Positions 1-11,520 of a stretch of DNA of 64,000 bases are shown here, piece after piece (within the stretch, counting starts at the first letter, position 1; every line of letters starts with the position of its first letter). A program made the translations under genes and the position numbers. The DNA is taken from contig CM070604.1 of NCBI GenBank assembly GCA_036346395.1, positions 40,947,662-41,011,661 of the forward strand. Reading direction: 5' to 3'. The notes beneath the pieces are model-generated. The model made no database searches. It was not told the origin of the DNA and saw only the letters and a program-made list of their open reading frames with translations. This DNA is from Hsuehochloa calcarea. Its lineage: Eukaryota; Streptophyta; Magnoliopsida; Poales; Poaceae.

Positions 1-735
1 CGTCCCCACACGCGTGCCTGCTCCACTAGTGCAGCACGGGAGATGACACACTCCCCTGTGCCCGTGTCAGCCCATCACGCCACCGTCGCTCCAACGCCTG
101 CTCCCATCCCTCCGAGCGCTGCTCTCATGACGCATTGATGTCGAGCCATCCCGCAGGTCCCAATCGGCCACCAGCCCTCCACCCCCTCTCTCGTTTATAA
201 AAGGGCGCCCCGAGCTCGCCTCGCCCCCCGCTATTTCTCCTCCCTTTACTCCCCTGAACCGAGCCCAAGGAGCACGAGAGTAGGAAGCTCTGCTTCCGGC
301 CGCCAGACTCGCTGACGCCACCCTCGCTGCACCGCCGTCTTTGTGCTCACCGGTGATCTCGTCTTCCTCGCTTATGGCCAACTCCGCCATTTCTGCCGCC
401 GTGCCTCGCTTGGGCACCACTGCCACGTGAAGGCCATCCCGCCGCCTCGGGTCAATGTCGCCAGCTCTCCTTCGACCCCTTCGTCGTCTCTCTCAGCACC
501 GGTATGCTTCCCATGTCCCCTTGATCCCTATGTGCACATGCATTTGCTTAGGGTGTCACCGAAACGTAATAGCCGGTAGAGTCCGAGAGTTGCCACCGCA
601 CCGCCACTCTGAGCCACGTCGGCCCTCATCGTTGGCACTAATGGCATGTGGGGGACCCATTTTGGGCTTCCTCGACCGCCGCCGTTGACCAGTTCGCTGG
701 CGGCAAGTGCGGGCCATGAGCGCCCCTAGCCCTCT
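1..735 (+). repeat. Left part of a decayed chromovirus-type LTR
   Basis: GC-rich stretch with a TATA box (tttataaaag, 194-203) followed by a CG-rich leader, the same layout as the U3/R part of the Tekay LTR at 51168-54260 (TATA at 51859, then CT-rich leader). It ends exactly at the Tat element's target duplication. Its continuation beyond the inserts (17287-17349 and 19916-23490) carries recognisable downstream LTR blocks, so I infer that this is the 5' half of the same old plus-strand LTR. The short ORFs here are not convincing as genes. Alternative: the promoter of an unrelated host gene. Confidence 0.45.
194..203 (+). promoter_or_regulatory. TATA box of the old LTR
   Basis: The sequence tttataaaag lies in a C-rich context about 30 bp before a CT-rich start region. 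It matches the position of the TATA box in the related Tekay LTRs (51859 and 60278). No functional evidence can be seen. Confidence 0.4.
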
Positions 736-857
736 TGACGAGGATCTAATAATCCTCATTTTATCTTTTATCTGTAATTCTTATTATGGGTAAATATGAT
801 GTCACATAGTCCCCAGAAGTACCCCTTATTTCTATAAGGGAGAGGCCTAACTTTTGA

Positions 858-1050
858 TTGTAAGTTCTTCTACAATCACCCCCATAGTCGTAAGTTCTTC
901 TACGACTACATCATGGTCGTAAGTCCTTCTACGACCATTACATAGTCGTAAGTTATTCTACGATCGCTACGATCGTAAGTCCTTCTCGACCACTACATAG
1001 TCGTAAGTTCTTCTCGATCGCTACACGATCGTAAGTCCTTCTACGACCGG
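858..1050 (+). repeat. Array of short hairpin repeats in the Tat 5' LTR
   Basis: Seven or eight tandem units of about 24-26 bp, of the form GTCGTAAGTTCTTCTACGAC or GGTCGTAAGTCCTTCTACGACC. Each unit is an imperfect inverted repeat (GTCGTA...TACGAC) with a loop around AAGTTCTTC. Units alternate between tag/tgg/cga starts. The array is present in the 3' LTR (about 16570-16765), and relatives occur at 12945-13070 and 14587-14697. Confidence 0.9.
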
Positions 1051-1290
1051 AAAACTACGACCACCTTATAATCAAACCTACGAGACGGGTAGGTCCAATT
1101 GATTAAGGAATCGAACGGTCTACACGCACTATTATTCCGCGTATTAATGGTGTGTAAATACCCCATTATCTACGGAAGATAATTGCGGACGGCGTGAAGA
1201 AGTCAAGGCGCCGGTAATTCTGCCATCATGCTTAATTACTACATTAATTAGGCGCATCTCACGCAGACACAAGCGGCTACTTCTTCACGA

Positions 1291-1300
1291 CTATATAAGG
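1291..1300 (+). promoter_or_regulatory. TATA box of the Tat 5' LTR
   Basis: ctatataagg, conserved in the 3' LTR at 17009-17018, followed by an A-rich transcribed leader (agagagacaaaggagg). It probably starts the genomic RNA of the element. Confidence 0.7.
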
Positions 1301-1506
1301 GCATCAAGCAGAGAGACAAAGGAGGAGAAGAACGGCGACAAACAAGGGCTAGTCAAGTAGAAACACAAGCACTATTCTCTGTAATAGTTTTAGTCCTTTC
1401 TTTGGATCATCAAGAATACCATACACACGGATTAGGGTTATTATTCTCTCCGGAGAAGGCACGAACTCGCCTAAACATCCGTGTCAATCCACTCTGCGTG
1501 ATCTTA

Positions 1507-4500
1507 TGTCGGGACCCAAATATGCAAATCTGGACCCTCTGTGTATTCTCGCACTAGTCGAGATCACGCTAGTGCACAGTGTCAACATTGATGAAATATC
1601 ACATCCATACAACGAATATAAGAATAAACGAGTACATTCAAATAACAAATAACTGTTGGGACCTTATGGTCGAGTGTTACATTTATTAAGCCATGCAAGG
1701 CTGACAATAAAGAAATAAACTGCAGCGGAAACGAAGTAAACTCCGGTGGCTCCCATCAATTTACCACAGGCAACTGACTGGGATCAAGACCCTAACGTTC
1801 AACCTTCGTAGAACTCTTCTTCAAAAGCAGGCGACGACTCCTCCACTTCTGTTGATTTGTTTAGCAAGAGTGAGTACACACCGTACTCGCAAGTCATACC
1901 ACAGAATGCATTTTATAGATGATGGTTTATTCCAAAGGAATGGCTTCTGTGGTTGTTTTGCAGAAATGCAACATTTGCAATTGAATACAAATAATAGATT
2001 GAAAGCATAGTTCAAAACAAATAAACAATAATAAGTTAACAATTGATTTCACAAAGGACACACAGTCTAATCAAGTTCTTTCACACAGCTGAACAAGTTA
2101 TCTCACACAGCTGACCCTTTCCCAATTGTTTTTATGAAAATCTACCCCTCGTGTGAAATTCGAGCATGTCCATAGCAGAGGACGCGCTATTCGAATAGAT
2201 TGGTTTAAACACTCTGCGAGAGGTTGTACACTTTACCCACACGATGAAACCAACCGGATCGAGTTGATCACAACAAAACCTTTCGAGACTTCATCTCAAA
2301 CAATGACACTCTGGTGTGCTTTATCGGCATTCAATTTGTACACACACCCTTGGAACGACACACACCATTGGACGAGGATGCAAATGAATCGTCCCGCGAT
2401 GTGACATATCACACCTCCAGCCCATCACATAGCTTAAATACAACCTGAGTTGTCAATGTCAAGACTCCATAACTTACTAAGTCAGGCCCAGCCCATACTA
2501 GGCATGTGGTCGCATGCAGAAGGCCCGATTCAATGGCGCACAAAGTTAAGTCCTTAATTGACTAAGGCAAGACTTCGATTTACCCAAATCACAAAGTTTA
2601 ATAAGCACACACCCACCATTCACAGAATCCACCACTTGCCTCAGTCTAAATCTTTTCCCACCCTGTTGATTAAGTGCAACACATGCCATCAACGAGTAAT
2701 AGCACACAGCACACACAGATTCATCACACAGTTCCATAATCACTTAGTCAAATTTATAATTGCAACTCTCACATGAAATGATGACTCGTGGCATGGCTAA
2801 GCAGTCTAATCGTATCTAACCAACCCACGTTGGTGCTACGATAATACCAACTAATAATTAATCAACCTAGGGTGACAAAAGATCATGGCATACAATAGAC
2901 AAGGTGGCATAACAATTTGGATTTAATAACTACACCCAAAAGCATTTAAATAAATACTTGAAATAGAATGCAATATATTGAAACAAAGTATTTTGAAAAC
3001 TGGGTTCAAAATGATCAAAGGTATAACTTGCCTTGGAATAGATCTAGATATTGGTCTTGGTCTTGAGGTGCTCCTTCTTCTGCAAAATTCCCCGAAGTAT
3101 CGACGTCTACTCGCAAACGAGACCAAAGAAACAAAACAAATAAATAACAGAGGCAAAACAAACTCCAAAAATTAAATAAAATTCATAAATAAATAGATCT
3201 GAATTTTATATGAATTTACAAATTTGAATGGGCTCAATTGGACTTCGGATGAAAAAGATATGGGCTTTGGAAGATTGGAAAAATCAATAAAACCCTAAAT
3301 TGGATTTTCTCGAATTTCCCGAATTATTTTTATAAAGGAAAATCGGATTATTGCGCAATGCTTGCGTCAGCCGAGAATTTCCGGAAAAGGAATTAAATTA
3401 AATGAAAATCGACAAAGGGACCCATCAGTCGGCCTCTCGACTCCACGGTGGGTGGGTTCACCGAGCCGAGGTGTGAGGTGGCGGTGGATCGAGCCACGCT
3501 TGGCGATGATGGCGGCCACGCGAGCGACACGCCAAAGATCGAGGATGAGGTGGTCGCACACGTGGCGCCACGGAGGCAAAGCGACGGCGACACTCGGCGA
3601 CCACGGATCGGCGGATGACGGCGACTTCGGCGGTGGCGGAGTGCGCTCTGACTCGGTCGCGACTGGCGATTTCGGTGACGCGGTCGCTTCTTGCCGGAGA
3701 TGACCGAACGGCGGCGGCGACACGAGGAGCGGAGCGGTGGCGGTGATGGCGGCGGCGAGGTAGGGCTTCCTCAGTGGCAACGAACGTCGCGCATGGGGTT
3801 GCCCTTGGCGAGACGAACTCGAGGGTGGGCTCGGTGGCGGTGAAGCTCACCGGTGGCTGCGCAATCCGGCGAAGAGGCTCACGGCGGTCTTGAGGTTGAA
3901 GCTTCGATTCCGCGAAATGACGGCGATCTAGGGTTAGAGGTCGTGGCGAAAGCGGCGGAAGTGGATGCGATCCTCGTGACACGGGCGCGGCTTTAAATAG
4001 GCCGAGAAACCCTAGAACCCATGTCGAGGGCGGCGGCGCGGAAGAATCGGAACGAAGTCCCGTCGGAGGCGATGAACGATGTTTGCTGGGACCCACTTGT
4101 CACGGCGCTGCTCGGACGAAGGGGTGTGGCAAAGACGATGCCTCGGCGGTCCCACTTGAGCGAGAGACGAGGCGGATGCGCGCGGCGAAGCGAGAACCGG
4201 ACGATCGGGATCCAAGGGAGAAGCGAAGCGAGCGCGATGCGCGTGACGTCGCGATCGCGCTAAGGGACACGCGGCGGAGATCCAGCGCTCAAGGCGGAAT
4301 GGGCTGCGGGAGTGGGCGAGGCGAGGAATAGTCTTGAGCTTCGCCCGATCGTTTCAAGGATTTAAAATATGTTTTTCTTTTAAATAAATCCAGAAAATGC
4401 AAATAGCAATTAGAAAATAGCAAATGACTTTGGAAAAATTCCAGAAAATTCTATAAAATATAACCAAGCATATAGAATCTAAATAAAATAGTTTTGACAA

Positions 4501-4652
4501 TTGTTGATGTTGGGATTAAGCTCATTAAATCAATTTGTCCTTAAAGTCCATATTAAGCTTTTCAAATTAATATTCAAATAAATCCAAATGGTGAATTTTC
4601 TCACTAGTACTATTTAAAAGATTTTTAAAGCTCTGAAATTTGGGATGTTACA
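1507..4652 (-). mobile_element. Solo LTR of a Tekay-type (RIRE3/8-like) element, inserted in the Tat 5' LTR
   Basis: The plus strand reads TGTCGGGACCC...GGGATGTTACA, so the element's own strand runs TGTAACATCCC...GGGTCCCGACA, the same ends as the Tekay LTRs at 51168 and 59599 (TGTAAC...TTCGACA). A perfect 5-bp duplication TCTTA flanks it (1502-1506 and 4653-4657). At 3.15 kb it is the length of one LTR, and no gag, pol or primer site is inside, so it is a solo LTR left by recombination. It shares the conserved block tattcgaata / actctgc...gagg (about 2187-2225) with the other LTRs of this superfamily. ORFs in the GC-rich part (3360-4330) are not real genes. Confidence 0.85.
3991..4000 (-). 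promoter_or_regulatory. TATA box of solo LTR 1
   Basis: The minus strand reads CTATTTAAAG, followed by a GC-rich leader. This corresponds to the CTATAAAAGG box of the Tekay LTR at 51859. Confidence 0.45.
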
Positions 4653-4657
4653 TCTTA

Positions 4658-4718
4658 TCTCTAGGAGACCCCCCGAATCAAACAATCTTTACGTAAGATC
4701 GGTTCTAATACACCGACA
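4658..4718 (+). repeat. Tat 5' LTR, last part
   Basis: Runs from tctctaggagacc to the terminal caccgaca and is nearly identical to 17226-17286 of the 3' LTR. It joins directly to the primer site. Confidence 0.93.
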
Positions 4719-4719
4719 G

Positions 4720-4740
4720 TTGGCGCCGTCCGTGGGGATC
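4720..4740 (+). other. Primer-binding site of the Tat element (Asp-tRNA-like)
   Basis: TTGGCGCCGTCCGTGGGGATC begins two bases after the 5' LTR. TGGCGCCGT...GGGGATC is complementary to the 3' end of plant tRNA-Asp apart from two or three mismatches, and is common in Tat elements. Confidence 0.75.
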
Positions 4741-4849
4741 TTCCGGTAATCTCTTGTCAACATACTCTCTTTTTCCAATCTCATGCAAGCATGGCAGGAG
4801 GATGGAATGAGGAGAACTGGTTCGACTTGGCGATCTGTGAGACGTCGAC

Positions 4850-6620
4850 ATGGATGCCGGTTTCGACTACGAGCCGAGTGATGCATCCACGATGGTGATG
4901 TTCCCTCCGAGATTATTCTCCAGAAACCATCCCATCAATGGAGTTGAGGAGGATCCTTATCCCCACAACGACACGCCCAACAGAGGAGCCAATTCCTCCA
5001 AGGACAAGGGTCAATCCGACAGAACCGCACCCAGGAGGACTCACGACACAATGAGAGTTTTTCCTCTAAGTGTCCAAGTTCCCTTAAGGCGGTCCGACCT
5101 GGTGAGACAAGTCCTGGAAGCCACCATTCCAGGACTCCACCAGCATCTTGTGATCCTATCTCTCAGGGTAACTCCAGAGATAGTGGGATCAAGCATGCTT
5201 TTCCTACAAATACGACCGTCTCTCCGCAGATCTCATTTGCGGACGGAGACAGTTATAACCCGAGTTCCCTACCGGAGGGGATTACTCCAAGTCGCCAGAT
5301 GGTGTCTCTCGAGCACTCCTCAAGCGGGGAGGCCTCAAGCGCAAGTGAGAATCATCAACGGGAGGTCTTCGTCCTTCCCTCAAATCAGAGTCAACCTCAT
5401 GGAGGTCGAAATGAGAACCCTCCCCGAAGATCACGCACTGCGCCTCCTCGTAGTAATGGCAAGGGAACCACCGCGACAGAGAGAACCAACACTGATGAGC
5501 GAGAAAATCCTCGACATTCTCGCACTCCACCGAGAAGGCCTCAAAGATCGGACGGGAGGATTTTGAGGTCATCAGAAGAAAGAAAATTGCAGCCGTAAGA
5601 ACTCGCTCGGGCGCATTCAATATCGATCCACAGGAGGTACAAGAACTCCGGACATCAACAACTTGCTTGAGAATCCCAATCAAGAGCTTGCTCGAACGCC
5701 AGATACGATCTCTTTCTTTGAGGAGATTGCGCAAAGGCTTCGAATTGTGATGACAAGATCGAAGTACCTCGTCAACAACATTCGTGAGTCGTAGCAATGC
5801 GACTTCTTCACTACTGATCAATCGAATATTTCTGCGTAGGAATCGACACGGTCATAAGTCACATCGATCTCCTATTCGAGAAATACTTTTCGATCGGTGA
5901 TGATCAAGTAGCCCTCCGAGGAGGTGATCAATCACTACTCGGCAAAGAAATTCTAACGGTGGATTACGAGGAGTATTCCCCAAGAATCGAGACCTACAAT
6001 GAGCAATCGGCTGTTGCGGGTATCGTCGTATACGATCACTGGCGACATTAACCCTTCTTTCCTACAAAGAAGGCGTCAGAAGTAATTACGGATGCCGGGC
6101 ATTTTCGCCGACCTTGAGCGCGCTCACGCCACCTCATTTTCGACCGGTGAACATGGAGAAATTTGATGGATCTCAAAATCCCATCGAGTTTCTTGAGATC
6201 TATACAACACCGTCCGAGCGGCGGGAGGAGGAGAGCACGAATGGCGAATTACCTCCCAATCGTGCTCGAAGGATCCGCTCGATCGTGGTTATTAAACCAA
6301 CCACTCGAGTCGATCTACTCTTGGCAACACCTCGTGATCTTCTACAGCAAATTTCCAAGGCACATACAACCGCCCGAAAGGAAGACGACTTGCACGGATC
6401 AAGCGAACAACAACGAGACTTTGCGTCAATTCATCAAACGCTTTAGTCGGTTCGTAACTCAATTCCGAAATTTCGACTCCTCGTGATCGGGGCTTTTAAG
6501 CAAGGAGTCCGTAGTAGAAGAATAACAGAGGATATTGCTTTAAATCCTCCCAACACCGCTGCCGAGCTCTTTGAGATGGCCGATCGATATGCAATCGCTT
6601 CGAGGCAATGAGTGGAATAA
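4850..6620 (+). pseudogene. Tat gag relic
   Basis: The structural capsid gene, now in several frames. The N-terminal part (4850-5600) is a polar, Arg/Pro/Ser-rich stretch starting MDAGFDYEPSD, typical of the disordered gag N-terminus. The capsid domain follows: FRPVNMEKFDGSQNPIEFLE (about 6140-6200), then in the next frame ANYLPIVLEGSARSWLLN (about 6244-6297) and ETLRQFIKRFSRF (about 6418-6456), then FKQGVRSRRITEDIALNPP (about 6496-6552). These are Retrotrans_gag motifs in the right order. At least three frame changes break it; the first exact one is near 6205-6225. Confidence 0.85.
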
Positions 6621-7139
6621 CACTATCGATCGAGAAACACACGCTCTTCGAGAGTCGGTGAGGTTGGTAAGGACAAAAAGCAAAAAGTCCAAGAAGAAAA
6701 TAAAAGTCAAAAGCCACAAACTAGTGGTTTCAAGGAGGTTTTAGTAGTAAAGATAGAGAGCCCCAAACCACCAAGTCGAACCCCGATCAAGGCAAAGGTA
6801 AGCGCATACGATCGTAGGAACGACAAACCAAGATGGTGTCCTTTTCATAAAAGGAAGGACATGACCTCATAATCGCCGAGTTTTCCAAAGAAAGCTCGAG
6901 GACTACTACAACGGCAAAGCACCACTCCCTACTCTCGGCGGTGGGACATACGAGTGGTCAAGTCGCCGATGATGAGGAGATGCCATTCCAAGATCCGCAC
7001 CATACCGCTTGAGCATATCTATGGAGGATCATCGATATACGACTCCAAACGACAACTTAAAGTCACGGACGAGAGTAAATTCCATACATACTCCTCTTGT
7101 CAATAAATTACCAAGTGGTCGGAAGTTACCATCTCTTTT

Positions 7140-7546
7140 GAGAAGGACGATCGCCCGATCACTATGAGTCGATCAGTCGATTTCGATTGTGGTCGAACCC
7201 ACCATCAACAACCGTCGGTCAATCGAGTGTTAGTTGATGGTGGTAGTTCTTTAAACATATTATTTACTAAAGCCCCGGACGAGATGCAAGTACCGGGACA
7301 AAGGTAAGGCGATGCGATATTCCTTTCATGGAATCGCATCGGGTCTTCACCAAACCCATTGGCCAAGTTTCTCTTCCTTTAACATTTGGCTCACCAAGTA
7401 ATTTCAGGACGGAGAAAGTCTCCTTTGATGTGGTCGATTTCGATACGGCATATAACGCCATACTCGGACGACCAACTTTGGCAAAATTCTTAATGGCTAC
7501 TCATTATGGGTATCAATGTCTTAAGATGCGAGTCCCAAAGGAGTGA
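7140..7546 (+). pseudogene. Tat aspartic protease relic
   Basis: The protease that matures the gag-pol polyprotein. The active-site motif LVDGGSSLNILF lies at 7230-7265, with Asp-Gly-Gly in place of Asp-Ser/Thr-Gly, as usual in this lineage. The C-terminal half is open at 7328-7546, with TEKVSFDVVDFDTAYNAILG and GRPTLAKF, the hydrophobic-Ile-Leu-Gly-Arg motif that closes retropepsins. The two halves are in different frames. It lies between gag and RT. Confidence 0.82.
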
Positions 7547-7836
7547 TCACAATTCAATGTGACAAAAGATGGCGTATAGTCACGGCCGTCGATCCTCGAG
7601 ATGGTTGGTCAAATACCAACTCGAGATGAAAGTCAGCCTTCGACTAGCAAGTCGAAGTCTAAAGCTGCACCAAAGCCGAACGACCAAGTCAAAGAGGTTC
7701 CTCTGGACACAGAGAAACCCTCGAAGACTGTTCGCATTGGGGAGACTTCCGATCCCAAATAGGAAGACGCCCTCATTACCTTCCTCCGAGCTAACGCAGA
7801 TGTCTTCGTGGCAAGCATCCGACATGCCCGAGTCCC

Positions 7837-8735
7837 GTGGAGGTGATCGAGCATGTGCTAGCTTTACGGCCTGATAAAGTACCCGTAAAACAAAAATTAC
7901 GGAGATTTGCCCCTGATCGACGAGATGCTATTAAATCAGAATTGGATAAGCTACTTAAGGCAGGCTTTATAAGAGAAGTCAATCACCCAGAGTGGTTGGC
8001 TAACCCTGTAATGGTCAAAAGTCAAACGGCAAATGGCGTATGTCGTGAGACTTTACCGATCTTAATAAAGCTTGTCCAAAAGATGATTTCCCTTTACCTC
8101 GTATTGATCAGCTGGTTGATTCTACTGCGGGTTGTGAAATATTAAGTTTTTTAGATGCATATTCTGGATATCACGAGATCAATATGTGTCTAAACGATGA
8201 AGAGAAGACCGCATTCATTACTCCATTTGGTACCTTTTGTTATATCAAAATGCCATTTGGTCTAAAGAATGCCGGTGCTTCTTTTCAACGCTTAATGCAA
8301 TCGACTTTTTCATCTCAATTAGGCCGGAATTTGGAAGCCTATGTTGATGACCTAGTCGTAAAAGCATTAAGAGACTTAATCATATCAGCGACCTACAAGA
8401 AACATTCGACAACCTCGAAAGCACCATTTAAAACTTAATCCGAGAAGTGTGTGTTTGGAATTTCTTCAGAAAATTGCTTGGATTCCTAGTATCCGAACGA
8501 GGAATCAAGCAAATCTCGAAAATAAAGGCCATCCTCCGGATCGACCTCCAAACACAAAAAGGAAGTCCAAACTCACTTTGGGTGCATGGCGGCTTTAAGT
8601 CGTTTCATCGCACGACTAGGAGAAAAGGACTACCTTTCTTTAAACTTCTCGGGAGACATGAAGGTTTTGAGTGGTCGAACGAGGCAAACATTGCCTTTGA
8701 GGATGTCAAGAGGTATCTTCGAGTGCTCTGATGCT
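7837..8735 (+). pseudogene. Tat reverse transcriptase relic
   Basis: N-terminal fingers are readable at 7837-8020 (RRFAPDRRDAIKSELDKLLK; AGFIREVNHPEWLANPV). After a frame change the frame stays open from about 8050 to 8438: TDLNKACPKDDFPLPRIDQL, FLDAYSGYHEI, MPFGLKNAGASFQRLM, and the catalytic box EAYVDDLVVKA at about 8334-8366 (Tyr-Val-Asp-Asp intact). The thumb (KLLGFLVSERGI, from about 8471) is in another frame. Core polymerase residues are preserved, but the reading frame is broken at least twice. Confidence 0.9.
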
Positions 8736-8754
8736 CGTTTCTCCAAAGCCGAAG

Positions 8755-9480
8755 AGACGCCTTAATTTACCTAGCCGCCACGCCACGAGCAAGAAGCGCG
8801 AGATCGGTCGTAGAACGTGAAAACGCATAACGACCGGTTTACTACGTCGTGAGTTTTACACGGCCTAAGGAGCGTTACCCTCGTGTTCAAAAACTTCTAT
8901 ATGCCCTCCTCATGTCTTCGAGGAAATCTGCGCATTATTTTCAGCGCACAAAATAGTGTCGTTGCCCGAGTTTCCTTTGGGAGCAATCCTCCATAATAAG
9001 GAAACAATGGACGCATGGCAAAATGGTCACGAACTTGGGAGTTCGACCTCCATTTCGTGTCCCGACGGCCATAAAATCCTGGATCTTGGCGGACTTTGTC
9101 GCCGAATGGACAAATCTGAACTCGCTCGGGATCCCGATCACGATTCCCACGACCAGTGGATGATGTACTTTGACGGGTCACTTACTTTAAGTGGCTCGGG
9201 GGCTGGGGTGGTCCTGGTATCTCCTACCGGAGAAACCTTAAAGTATGCCATACAATTAAACTTTCGGCCACTAACAATGTGGCGAATCACGAAGGTTTGC
9301 TAGGCGGCATACGAGTGCGAAAGCACTCTCAATTCGTCGACTACTCGTGAGAGGAGACTCTCAACTAGTCGTGAATCAAATTGGGAAAGAGTACGGTGCT
9401 CTAACTCAACAATGGCTCGGTACTTATCGTATACGTAAGCTAGAAAAACATTTTTAGGTTTCGAGGTACAATTTATCCTC
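8755..9480 (+). pseudogene. Tat dual RNase H relic
   Basis: Two RNase H domains follow the RT. The first (about 8760-8940) reads YLAATPRARSARSVVER, then PVYYVVSFTRPKERYPRVQK and SSRKSAHYF. The second (about 9150-9300) has the DQWMMYFDGSLTLSGSGAGV start of the plant archaeal-type RNase H, with DGS as the first catalytic Asp, then VVLVSPTGETLKYAIQL. The linker contains ILDLGGLC/ADFVAEW-type sequence in alternate frames. Two RNase H copies are diagnostic for Tat elements. Stops and frameshifts occur in both. Confidence 0.82.
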
Positions 9481-9729
9481 GAAGGATAATTTCCTCATGC
9501 ACCAACTTGCTCGGATGGCTTCTTCCCGATCCATAATACCAAAAGGAGTTTTCTTGGAGCAACTCCAAAACCGCTCTCAGTCGAAGAACCGAGACACCTC
9601 CTCTTGAGATGGCCTCATTAGATTACGAGGATACGGATGACTCCCATCTACGAGTATCTTTACAAGGGTTCCAGACCAAGATGATCTTGAGGCGGATCGA
9701 TTATCCCGAAAAGCCAAAATGTATACTTT

Positions 9730-10560
9730 GGTTGAAGGAGTCCTCTATAAACGAGGAACCCAAGGAATACTCATGCGATGCATTCCATAAACGAAGGAAT
9801 AACACTCCTTCACGATATACACAAAGGGCATCCGTGGGACGATGCCTCCTACTGAACATTGGTTGGTAAAGCCTTTCGACAAGGTTTTTATGGCCTCTGA
9901 CCTCATGCGATGCTATGGAGGTGGTTAAAAGTGTGTCCAGTGCCAATTCCATGGTAGACAGATACACCAACCACTCAAGCATTACAAACAATACCTCTTT
10001 CTTGGCCTTTGCGCACTGGGCTTGATATCCTAGGACCGCTTCCCAAAGCTCCAGGAGGTTTCAATTCCTTTTGTGGCTATTGACACGCTCACAAAATGGA
10101 TCAAGTCGAACTCAGAATCGATAACAACGAGCGACAAAAGGTTCATGATGAGAAGCGTAATTAGTCGATTTGGAGTTAAGTCGGATAATTACGCATAATG
10201 GTAAACAATTCGCAAGTGCAAAATTTGGTGAATTTTGCGGCGAGTTAGGTACCAAGCTATGCTATGCTTCATTGCACATCCCCAAAGCAATGGGGCGGTC
10301 GAACGTGCAAGCGGCCAAATAATGCGAGAATTAAAACTCGAGTCTTCGACCCGACTTGTTAAGCGCTCGGGGCTTGGGTACAAGAATTACCCTCCATATT
10401 ATGGGCGTTCAGACGCGACCACCGAGCGACAACGGAGAAACACCATTTTTCTAGTTTTGAGCCGAAGCCATGCTTCCTCCGAGCTAAAATTGCGGTCGAC
10501 ACGAGTTGAAACCTTCAACAACTCGGACAGAACAACTTCGAGCGGATGACATTAACCTAC
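9730..10560 (+). pseudogene. Tat integrase relic
   Basis: Fragments of the integrase that joins the cDNA to host DNA. LGLDILGPLPKAPGGF (about 10015-10065) holds the first catalytic Asp. FGVKSDN (about 10170-10190) corresponds to the second Asp region. IAHPQSNGAVERASGQIMRE (about 10272-10331) contains the catalytic Glu in its conserved context. No chromodomain follows, in keeping with Tat. Several stops and frame changes are present. Confidence 0.82.
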
Positions 10561-10949
10561 TCAAGAGAGGAGAAACCTAGCCTTAATCCGTTCGCGGTCT
10601 ACCAACAAGCCTGCGCAGATACTATAATCGTAAGGTCCAACCTCGCACCTTGTCAGAGGTGACTTGGTATTGAGGCTCGCCAATCCAAGTCTAATCGAAT
10701 AAACTTTCCCTAAATGGGAAGGTCCTTACAATGGGTCGAAGTAACTCGGCGAGTCGCTCACGACTAGCAATGGAAGATGGACGAGTTCTCTCAAACTCTT
10801 GGAACATCGACCGATTCACGCAAATTCTATGTGTGACCGGTTTCTCGAGCAATAAAAGTCCGAGTTCTTTCTACCTCTTTTGCCTTAATTTTTGAGTAGT
10901 GCTTTTTAATCTTTCGACTATGATATGAAAACACGCAGCTTTTCTTTAC

Positions 10950-11520
10950 ACCGGCAAAAGCGAGAAACATCATCCGGTCGAAACTTCTCCTCTCGCATGT
11001 GGTTACGCCCACTAGAAGGAATTTCTAGCATCGACTCGTTACTCACTTTTATGCCAATACAAAGAGCTCGGGTTTTATCTAGTCGTAATGTTATCAAAGC
11101 CAACTCTCTCAATCTTAGTCTATTTTTTCCAAGAAATTCAAAAATATTCTAAGTAGAGTGCACTTTCTTACATTTGTTCGACCACATTTGGTGTACTCGA
11201 TTTGTTTTAACTGGTCAAGGAAGAGACACACCTAGTCAAGTCTTTCCTCTCTGCATGTGGTCCCGCCCACTAGAAGGAAACTTCCTAGTGTCGCCGCCTC
11301 CTACTTTTGCTATCGAAAAGACTTATCAAGTCCACCAAAAAGGACGAACGAATGACTAAAGTACTCTAAGACGCTTGTTTAACTCAAGTTGTCGTTTTGG
11401 TTTGATTAAACTAGTCGAGATGGGAACATCACCTAGTCGAAGTCTTTCCTCTCTCGCACGTGGTCCCGCCCACTAGAAGGAACTTCCTAGTGTCAAGTCG
11501 CTTTCTACTCTTTTCGACCA
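10950..11520 (+). repeat. Three diverged tandem units after Tat pol
   Basis: A core TGTGG-TTACGCCCACTAGAAGG / TGTGGTCCCGCCCACTAGAAGG recurs at about 10997, 11257 and 11459. It is preceded each time by tctcctctc/tttcctctc and followed by a ctagtgtcg-like tail, so the spacing is about 260 and 200 bp. Tandem repeats between pol and the 3' LTR are frequent in Tat elements and have been proposed as seeds of satellites. Confidence 0.8.

Larger units (their letters stand above)
736..1506 (+). repeat. Tat 5' LTR, first part (interrupted)
   Basis: It matches the 3' LTR at 16452-17286 from TGACGAGGATC onward. It carries the GTCGTAAG hairpin array (about 858-1050) and the TATA box, and breaks off at gatctta (1506), where a solo LTR is inserted. 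It resumes at 4658. TCTTA at 1502-1506 is repeated at 4653-4657. Confidence 0.95.

Noticed and set aside
850..1070. Possible CRISPR-like array (short repeats with stems)
   Set aside because: The repeats are inside LTRs of a plant retrotransposon, have no unique spacers of constant length and no cas genes nearby.
3367..4331. Frames up to 212 codons in solo LTR 1
   Set aside because: The same kind of GC-rich LTR sequence, with no recognisable domain; the other solo LTR does not keep them.
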